NCBI GenBank assembly: GCA_002729295.1
Contig: PBTU01000176.1
Coordinates: 1 to 20,938, forward strand
Reading direction: 5' to 3'
DNA: 20,938 nucleotides
Origin: Verrucomicrobiales bacterium
Lineage (GTDB): Bacteria > Verrucomicrobiota > Verrucomicrobiia > Verrucomicrobiales > Akkermansiaceae
This document shows, piece by piece, positions 6,697 to 12,266 of the stretch. Made by a program: the position numbers and the translations under genes. Position 1 is the first letter of the stretch. Each line of letters starts with the position of its first letter. Below the pieces are notes generated by a model. It saw only the letters and a program-made list of their open reading frames with translations. It was not told the origin of the DNA and searched no databases.

Positions 6697-6988
6697 AGAA
6701 ATAGATCGTGAGAGGGAAGAGGCTTGGGTAGGTGACGCCGTATTGGCGCTCTATGTCCGGGAATGGTTGATCCGCGAAAAGGGGCAGATTGATGGTGAGG
6801 CTTTCGTAAGGGCGACTTCCAACGATTTTCTCCGGCTCAAGGGGAATCCGACCTCTGTGGAGGCTGAGATTGGAAGAGTATACCGGGACGGTGGTTTGCA
6901 GGCAGGCTTTGATTTTATCGAAACCCAACTGATTCCTCTTTTTGTCCAACGGGAAAAAGTTAGAGCTCGTCAGCAGGCCCGCCGTTAG
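6680..6988 (+). CDS. Small stand-alone RNase III-like domain protein (Mini-III-like)
   Basis: A 102-residue protein from ATG 6680, which overlaps the end of the lipoprotein gene. Longer starts in this frame would run deep inside that gene. It is essentially one RNase III fold: EEAWVGDAVLALYVREWL (13-30) matches the family signature E-x-x-x-(L/I)GD-A-(V/Y)-L-x-x-x-V, giving the metal-binding D19, and VEAEIGRVYRDGGLQAGFDFIE (60-81) matches (F/V)EA-x-(I/L)G-x-x-Y-x-DGGL-x-x-A-x-x-F(I), giving E61. The second acidic position of true RNase III, three residues before that Glu, is Thr58. There is no double-stranded-RNA-binding domain. Mini-III enzymes (MrnC), which trim 23S rRNA ends, have this reduced form, but at about 130-140 residues are longer. 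Whether it is an active nuclease is uncertain. Its stop overlaps the convergent gene's stop. Confidence 0.78.
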   Translation: MKKSSEEIDREREEAWVGDAVLALYVREWLIREKGQIDGEAFVRATSNDFLRLKGNPTSVEAEIGRVYRDGGLQAGFDFIETQLIPLFVQREKVRARQQARR

Positions 6989-7956
6989 TCTGCGGTAAGC
7001 TGATGGAGAATTTTTAAGACCAGCTGTCCGCAGTTCTCGAGTGCTTTTGGTGAAAGCTTGTCGATGGTGTCGTCCGTGGTGTGCCAGTAGGGCATTTTTT
7101 GAAAGTCACCGATGAGGTGAAGGCAGGGAATATTGGCCCCGTTGATCAGCGGAACGTGATCATCGATGATTCCGCCGCTTGCATTGATGACGGATTTTTC
7201 GAGACCCAGACTGCGGGCCGCCACGCGAGCGTGTGACTGAAGGTTTTGGTGGGAGTCTAGTCCAATGAGAAGAGGGACTTTTTCGTCGCCGACGAGGTCA
7301 ATGATGATCCCCGCGTGGGGCTTGTTATTACGGGATTTCAAATGCCCTGCAAAATAGCGGCTTCCGTAGAGACCATCCCGCTTCGGGTCGATGTTCCTGA
7401 GCATGGCCTCCTCTCCATCGAAGAAAACCAACTCAACTTGGTTGGCCGCGTCGCCGTGTTGCGAGAGGACACGGACGACTTCCACCATGACGCCTGTAGA
7501 AGAGCCACTATCATTTGCTCCCAGGAATATGATGTCGGGGTAGCGTTTGGTGTCGAGATGGCCTCCTAGGAGGTAGGGCGGAGAGACCGACCAATCCGGT
7601 TCGCTGTCGGGCGAATGCCGAGCCAGGAGGTTGGTGAAGTTGACTGTTCCAATTGGTGTCGAGCTGGGGAAGGTTTGTCTCCTGGTTTTCCAGCCGAGCT
7701 CTTTAAGGGTTTTTTCCAGATACCCCAGACTCTTTTGGTATCCTTCCGATTCCGCAGGACGAGGCCCAAATGCATTGATTGCAACGACATGTTGTAAGGC
7801 ATTGTCCCCGGAGAATTCGGTGACGGATTTTTCAGGGACCGGAGAAGTTGGGATCGATGGGACGGCCCCTTTCGGGTGGTCTTTCTCTCCACAAGATAAC
7901 AGAAGGAGGAATAGGGGAGTGAAACCGAGTCGAGTCAGGTAAGTCACGGACGTCAA
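6985..7956 (-). CDS. M28-family lipoprotein, glutaminyl-peptide cyclotransferase-like
   Basis: A 323-residue protein with a lipobox (FLLLLSCGE, Cys22), so it acts outside the cytoplasm. The body is an M28 zinc hydrolase fold and matches the animal-type glutaminyl cyclase branch better than aminopeptidases: GGHLDTKRYP (131-140), FLGANDSGSS with zinc ligand D149, FFDGEEA with catalytic E182 and zinc ligand E183, LYGSRYFA (197-203), IIDLVGD with D220, IDDHVPL with D266, and YWHTTDDT with the third zinc ligand H292. These enzymes convert N-terminal Gln to pyroglutamate. A plain aminopeptidase cannot be excluded. The start codon is TTG, whose last two bases overlap the parB stop (TTGA). A GTG three codons later is an alternative. 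It converges on the RNase III-like gene with a 4-base stop overlap. Confidence 0.82.
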   Translation of the reverse strand: MTSVTYLTRLGFTPLFLLLLSCGEKDHPKGAVPSIPTSPVPEKSVTEFSGDNALQHVVAINAFGPRPAESEGYQKSLGYLEKTLKELGWKTRRQTFPSSTPIGTVNFTNLLARHSPDSEPDWSVSPPYLLGGHLDTKRYPDIIFLGANDSGSSTGVMVEVVRVLSQHGDAANQVELVFFDGEEAMLRNIDPKRDGLYGSRYFAGHLKSRNNKPHAGIIIDLVGDEKVPLLIGLDSHQNLQSHARVAARSLGLEKSVINASGGIIDDHVPLINGANIPCLHLIGDFQKMPYWHTTDDTIDKLSPKALENCGQLVLKILHQLTAD

Positions 7957-8840
7957 TCTACGGAGATCCCGAGCAGATTCAAGATGCGATCGAGGTCGTC
8001 GTTGCCGTAATACTCCAACTCGATTTTCCCCTTCTTTTCCTTGTGGGAAATTTGCACGTGGGTGGCGAAGTGGTTTCGTAGTTGGTTTTGAATCCGGGCA
8101 ATATGAGGATCGATAGCCTCTTGATCTTTCTTCTTTGTCTTTTTCTGTCCGTTTTTATGGAAGTCTTGAACAAATTTTTCGGCAGCCCGCACGGTCATGT
8201 GTTGGCGAAGAATCTGGTCGGCCACCGCCAATTGGTTTTTGGGGTCTTTCACGCCGAGAATAGCCTTGGCGTGTCCTACCGTGAGGTATCCGTCGGCGAC
8301 GTGGCGCTGGATCGGTTCCTGAAGATCGAGAAGGCGCATTGAGTTCGCGACACTGGCGCGGGACTTGCCGACGCGGGTGGCGATTTCCTCCTGCTTGAGT
8401 GAGAAGTCCTTCGCGAGCCGAACATAACCGGCAGCTTCCTCGATGGCATTAAGATCCTGGCGTTGCAGGTTCTCGATGAGGGCCATCTCAAGGACTTCCT
8501 GATCGGTGGCAACTTTCTCAATGATGGGGACAGTTTCCAACTTGAGTAACTGTGAGGCCCGCCAACGGCGTTCCCCGGCGATGAGCTCATATTTGCCCTC
8601 AACGCGTCGGACGATGAGAGGCTGGATGATTCCGAGCTCTCGGATCGAGGCGCTGAGTTCGTCCAACGAGCCTTCGGCAAAGTGTTTCCGGGGCTGAAGA
8701 GGTGTTGGAACGATTTCAGCAAGAGGGGCTTGAATGACTTTTTCCCCGGGGAGCAACTCAACCTTGGTGTCTGGTTCGGAGTCCGAGCCTTTGCCTCTGA
8801 TAAGTGCTCCGAGTCCTTTTCCCAAACCTTGCTTCGCCAT
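7953..8840 (-). CDS. parB: Chromosome-partitioning protein ParB/Spo0J
   Basis: A 295-residue protein with the full ParB layout. It starts MAKQGLGKGLGALI, the conserved N-terminal segment that stimulates ParA. The CTPase/ParB-N domain (about 35-135) contains LQPRKHF (48-54), IQPLIVRR, GERRWRAS (89-96, the CTP-binding GxRRxxA box) and ENLQRQDLNAIEEA (123-136). The helix-turn-helix (about 148-170, KQEEIATRVGKSRASVANSMRLL) binds parS, and a short C-terminal dimerisation domain follows a Lys-rich linker (233-239). It binds parS near the origin, slides as a CTP clamp and works with ParA and SMC. Unusually, parA is not the upstream neighbour. The divergent gene there encodes an unrelated secreted protein, and the downstream partner is the cyclase-like lipoprotein. 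I found no good parS site in the window. Confidence 0.95.
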   Translation of the reverse strand: MAKQGLGKGLGALIRGKGSDSEPDTKVELLPGEKVIQAPLAEIVPTPLQPRKHFAEGSLDELSASIRELGIIQPLIVRRVEGKYELIAGERRWRASQLLKLETVPIIEKVATDQEVLEMALIENLQRQDLNAIEEAAGYVRLAKDFSLKQEEIATRVGKSRASVANSMRLLDLQEPIQRHVADGYLTVGHAKAILGVKDPKNQLAVADQILRQHMTVRAAEKFVQDFHKNGQKKTKKKDQEAIDPHIARIQNQLRNHFATHVQISHKEKKGKIELEYYGNDDLDRILNLLGISVD

Positions 8841-8963
8841 GAGGAAGATGTTTACCGATGAGCTTGAGAAAATGCAAAGCCTGATTACTTCCTTAACTCA
8901 TTCTAAATTTTCACCTACGTCTCGGACTTGACTGGAGGTGGCTGGGATGTCATCGAATCGAAC

Positions 8964-9584
8964 ATGAAAGTGCTCTTGCTCATCGTGTTTCCCCTTCCGT
9001 TATTTGGGCAGGGGGGGATTATTCAAGTGCCGCCCAAGCAACCGGTGCCGCAGGAAGTGATGTTGTCGGCTCAGAAAGCGACCCAGACCCTCATCAACAA
9101 GAGCGTAAGGGGTGATTATAGAGCCTTGGTGGAGAAAGAGAATCCGGGTTGGAGTAAAATTGCTTCTAGGGGGCGATTCCCGGATATCAAATCCTATCAG
9201 GCTCATAGCATTCAGCTTCTCAAGAAAATGGTGGCAGAAGGATTTATTTTTCAGGCTGCCGTCGCCCAAGAAGCAATGGTGGGGCATGAAGTGAATTATA
9301 AATCAGGCGGATATAAAGACTGGATGGTATTTGTTCCGACAGTCAACGACTACGCAGTCATGGATCGGGAAGTCCAACCAGCTAGGCTTAGGAAGCTTCG
9401 TTCCAGGCGTTTTCAGATTGCCATTGCCTCCAAAGCGGCATTGGAAGCCAAGGGGCAGGAGGCATGGACTTTTGTCAGTGGGGCGGGGATTACCGGAATC
9501 CAGCTCAGGCAGTTGTATCCTTTTTTGCCGAAAAATGAGAAATTGTTGGGTTTTCCGCCCATTGAGACTGCCGAACGAAAGTAA
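8964..9584 (+). CDS. Secreted protein of unknown function
   Basis: A 206-residue protein beginning MKVLLLIVFPLPLFGQ, a signal peptide with probable cleavage after FGQ. An upstream in-frame TTG at 8928 would spoil the signal sequence, so the ATG is preferred. The mature protein opens with a Pro-rich stretch (IIQVPPKQPVPQEV) and continues as an alpha/beta protein: a helix around SAQKATQTLINKSVRGDYRAL, a region with KSYQAHSIQLLKKMVAEG, then alternating hydrophobic strands (DWMVFVPTVND, FQIAIASKAA, EAWTFVSGAG). The arrangement could be a small NTF2/SnoaL-like or similar fold, but I cannot name a family and see no catalytic motif. It is followed after 15 bases by the SET gene, so they are probably co-transcribed. 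It diverges from parB across a 123-base gap that must hold both promoters. Confidence 0.8.
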   Translation: MKVLLLIVFPLPLFGQGGIIQVPPKQPVPQEVMLSAQKATQTLINKSVRGDYRALVEKENPGWSKIASRGRFPDIKSYQAHSIQLLKKMVAEGFIFQAAVAQEAMVGHEVNYKSGGYKDWMVFVPTVNDYAVMDREVQPARLRKLRSRRFQIAIASKAALEAKGQEAWTFVSGAGITGIQLRQLYPFLPKNEKLLGFPPIETAERK

Positions 9585-9588
9585 AATC

Positions 9589-9595
9589 GAGGTGA
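9589..9595 (+). promoter_or_regulatory. Clear Shine-Dalgarno sequence for the SET gene
   Basis: GAGGTGA lies 4 bases before ATG 9600, inside the 15-base gap after the preceding gene. It stands out because most starts in this window have no recognisable ribosome binding site. It fixes the start of the SET protein at the Lys-rich N-terminus. Confidence 0.7.
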
Positions 9596-9599
9596 AGAT

Positions 9600-10172
9600 A
9601 TGGGGAAGAAGAAAAAAAAGAAGCAGGAGCCGCTCAGCAAGGCCGACGAACTTCGGCGGATTGAAAAGCTTACCAAGCGCGGGAAAAGCGAGTTTGTTGA
9701 AGTTCGGGGGTCAATTATTCACGGTCGTGGAGTCTACGCGGTGAAATCGATTCCCAAGGAGGAGTATGTCATCGAATACGTTGGCAACCGGATCAATAAG
9801 AAGGAGAGCGAAAAGCGAGCTTTGGCCCAGATGGAAGTGGCTGAGAAGACCGGAGCGGCGGCCGTTTATATTTTTAATCTGACCAAGAAGTGGGATTTGG
9901 ATGGAAGCGTCGAGTGGAACCCCGCCCGTTTGATCAATCACTCCTGCGAGCCCAATTGTGAGGCAATTCAGGAAAGAAAGCGGATCTATATTCAGGCCCT
10001 GCGGGATATTGAGACAGATGAGGAGATTACCTTCGATTATGGTTTTGATGTCGAATGCTACAAAGATCATCCCTGCCTGTGTGGATCGGCCAAGTGCGTG
10101 GGATACATTGTGGGTAAGGATTATCTCGAAGAGCTGGCTGAGAAATTGTCTGGGGAAGACGAAGAGGAGTAG
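9600..10172 (+). CDS. SET-domain protein with post-SET zinc motif (putative lysine methyltransferase)
   Basis: A 190-residue protein. After a basic, disordered-looking N-terminus (MGKKKKKKQE) comes a complete SET domain: HGRGVYAVKSIPKEEYVIEYVG (41-62, AdoMet-binding G-x-G), ARLINHSCEPNC (109-120, the NHSC AdoMet/knot motif), and DEEITFDYGF (140-149, the ELxxDY-type motif with the catalytic Tyr). A post-SET motif CLCGSAKC (159-166, C-x-C-x4-C) follows. Together with C120 it should bind one zinc ion, as in eukaryotic SUV39/trithorax-type enzymes. SET proteins transfer methyl groups to protein lysines; bacterial ones act on chromatin-like or ribosomal proteins, or on host proteins in pathogens. 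There is no secretion signal, so a cytoplasmic target is expected, and the poly-Lys head might contact nucleic acid. It ends with an acidic tail (GEDEEE). It probably shares a transcript with the preceding secreted protein. Confidence 0.92.
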   Translation: MGKKKKKKQEPLSKADELRRIEKLTKRGKSEFVEVRGSIIHGRGVYAVKSIPKEEYVIEYVGNRINKKESEKRALAQMEVAEKTGAAAVYIFNLTKKWDLDGSVEWNPARLINHSCEPNCEAIQERKRIYIQALRDIETDEEITFDYGFDVECYKDHPCLCGSAKCVGYIVGKDYLEELAEKLSGEDEEE

Positions 10173-10212
10173 AATCCTTGGCAATCAGAATAAACTAAGC
10201 CACCTTTCCGCC

Positions 10213-11262
10213 ATGCGAATTTTTGTGGGATTGTTTTTGTTATCGATGGCTCCGGTATTGGGGCAGGAAGGCGCGGCCAGGGCGAAGGCCCTGACCCGGG
10301 CCTATGATCAAAAATTTGATGCTTGGGTGGAATCCGTCAAGGATGCCCGGAACAAGGAAGCCCGGGCAGCGGCCTGGAATGAGCGTCCGGATAGCAAGGC
10401 ATATGGCGCCGCTGTTTGGAAGGTTGTGAGGCCCGAACTGAACAAATCGTGGACGCTGGAGTATGCCGCCTGGATGATGACAACGACCCCGGAAATCGTG
10501 GTCAGCGGTAAAATTCTGCAATCGACTCCCTTGGCAATGATTCGCAAGGCGATCAAGTCTTCTCATGCCAGGAGTCCGCGGGTCGGTCCTTATTGTTTGG
10601 CGCTGACGCTATTCTCAGATCCCGGCGACATGCCCTTTCTCCAGCAGGTTGAATTGCAGAATCCCGACAAGGCGGTAAGGGGCGCAGCAGCATTGGGGCA
10701 GGCCATTCTCCTTCGTAAGCTGGGTGATGATTTTCAGGTCATGAAGCAGCGCCTGGACAAGCTCCAAACGGCTATCAAGAGCCCTGACCTCAAGATTGGG
10801 CGGACGACTTTGCAAAGCTTGGTGGCGGATGAGCTTTACCGCACGACCAAGTTGTCGATCGGAGCGAAGGCTCCGGATGTGCGGGGAATCGATATTACCG
10901 GCGATATTTTCAAGCTGAGTGATTATCGAGAAAAAGTCGTTGTCTTCGTTTTCTGGACCAGTTGGATGCCCAACGCTGATGAAACTCTGGCCTTTCTCAA
11001 TAAACTTCATGAGGAGGCCAAGGGAAAAGATCTAGTCATCATCGGAGCGTGTCAGGATAGCTTGTTGACTCTTCGTGATTACACGAAGGAAGAAAAAGTT
11101 TTGTTTAGGAACTTCGCTGACTTTGAACAGGAAATCGAAACGACTTATCGTGTCGCCCGATGGCCGCTATGCTATGTCCTCGATAAGGAAGGAAAAATTC
11201 GACACAAGGGTGACCCTGGTCCATTTGTGAGAATCTCGGCGATGGCGATTCTGGGTGAATAG
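10213..11262 (+). CDS. Secreted protein with a TlpA/redoxin-like thioredoxin fold lacking the CxxC
   Basis: A 349-residue protein from ATG 10213. The frame is open far upstream, but only this start gives a signal peptide (MRIFVGLFLLSMAPVLGQ). Residues about 25-215 are helical and Arg/Lys-rich with no recognised family. They may be HEAT-like, since LFSDPGDMPFLQQV and AVRGAAALGQAILLRKLGD read like repeated helices. Residues 217-345 are a TlpA/AhpC-TSA-type domain: IGAKAPDVRGIDITGD, FKLSDYREKVVVFVFWTSW, and the cis-proline segment RWPLCYVLDKEGKI (317-330). At the active site the usual W-C-P-x-C is W-M-P-N-A (251-255), so both redox cysteines are gone. Only C128, C280 and C320 remain, none in the right position. 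The domain is thus probably a binding or structural module. The stop lies 5 bases from the stop of the convergent membrane protein. Confidence 0.85.
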   Translation: MRIFVGLFLLSMAPVLGQEGAARAKALTRAYDQKFDAWVESVKDARNKEARAAAWNERPDSKAYGAAVWKVVRPELNKSWTLEYAAWMMTTTPEIVVSGKILQSTPLAMIRKAIKSSHARSPRVGPYCLALTLFSDPGDMPFLQQVELQNPDKAVRGAAALGQAILLRKLGDDFQVMKQRLDKLQTAIKSPDLKIGRTTLQSLVADELYRTTKLSIGAKAPDVRGIDITGDIFKLSDYREKVVVFVFWTSWMPNADETLAFLNKLHEEAKGKDLVIIGACQDSLLTLRDYTKEEKVLFRNFADFEQEIETTYRVARWPLCYVLDKEGKIRHKGDPGPFVRISAMAILGE

Positions 11263-11267
11263 GGGCT

Positions 11268-12173
11268 TCAGCTGCCTAATTCCAGAGTCCGCTGGAATCC
11301 TTCGAAGCTATCGAGGACGTTGTTCCACCAATTGAAGGCAAACTTGGCGAAAGTCAGGTCGTTTGAGGTAACGCACATCAGAGCGCCAAGGATGATCAGA
11401 TTCGCCAGGATAATGATCATGAGTGAATAGAAGGTTCCGTTTTCCTTCAAGTCAGGCTGGTCCTTGGGAATCATCCAGGCCGTCCAGATGACGTGGAAGC
11501 ACCAGGTGCCACCGAGGATGAGAATAAGGGCATCCTCGCTGTGGGGAATCGGATAGCTCCAGTTGAGGAATCCGTGGAGTGAAATGGCGACGAGCGACCA
11601 GAAGGGGACAAAGTAGGGTGACAATGCGATGATGATGTTCGACTTGTTGGTCATAATGTAGCCGCCATCCGTGCTGACTCTGATGTCACTGATCCTTCCA
11701 AAGCAGAGGTATACAAACATCGCGTGGGTCATTTCGTGACCCAGGACATACAGGTAGAGGAAGAAGTTGTTGAGAAGTCCTGAAATAAACCATCCGATCA
11801 TCAGGGCCACCCCGATCGTGAAGTAGAAAAAGGAACTCGAGCGCCAGAAGCTCAGTATGAAGTTCTCGGAATTGACTCGCTGGAAGAGAGTGACCACGGT
11901 GATGAAACAGAGAGGCACCAGGGCAAAGGCAAGAGCCCAATGCAGGATGCGTTTGAACAACGGCAATTGATGGTCTTCGAAGTCCTCCGGGACCGCTGTT
12001 CCGGCAATGGCGGACTGCCGGGACATCTGTTGACGACGGTTTCCGGGGCGATTGACGCGGTCGCAGGCCCGGTTATGGGCATCCAAGAGGCGGGCGCCAA
12101 AGCTCGGGCGAAGAGCCCGGCGATTGGTCCGGGCACGTTGCTTGAACTGAAATGGTCGCTCTCGTCGTGCCAT
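11268..12173 (-). CDS. Integral-membrane HExxH protein, M50-like putative zinc metallopeptidase
   Basis: A 301-residue protein with about six hydrophobic segments (near 74-97, 113-134, 136-157, 180-203, 214-236 and 249-269). Segment three carries LGHEMTHAMFVYL, whose HEMTH (146-150) is a zinc-binding HExxH placed within or at the edge of the membrane, as in site-2-protease/M50 and M50B-like families. A following ALSPYFVPFW (183-192) sits where those families have their proline-containing loop, but I cannot see the canonical NxxPxxxxD third-ligand motif. No PDZ domain is present. Substrate and role are unknown. The first 50 residues are extremely Arg-rich and may not be translated: M50 (at 12026) is an alternative start giving 252 residues. 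The gene diverges from the branching-enzyme gene. Confidence 0.72.
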   Translation of the reverse strand: MARRERPFQFKQRARTNRRALRPSFGARLLDAHNRACDRVNRPGNRRQQMSRQSAIAGTAVPEDFEDHQLPLFKRILHWALAFALVPLCFITVVTLFQRVNSENFILSFWRSSSFFYFTIGVALMIGWFISGLLNNFFLYLYVLGHEMTHAMFVYLCFGRISDIRVSTDGGYIMTNKSNIIIALSPYFVPFWSLVAISLHGFLNWSYPIPHSEDALILILGGTWCFHVIWTAWMIPKDQPDLKENGTFYSLMIIILANLIILGALMCVTSNDLTFAKFAFNWWNNVLDSFEGFQRTLELGS

Positions 12174-12266
12174 GCGCTTGTTTACATACCTAAATGATTA
12201 GGAAAAATAAAGCGATTCTCTCGGATTGAGTGGTAGGAATGGTCTGCCGCTTGCTAGTCTGCCTGC

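Noticed and set aside
9958..10212. N-terminal extension of the thioredoxin-fold protein overlapping the SET gene
   Set aside because: The extension is in a shifted frame of the SET gene, and a proper signal peptide starts at 10213.
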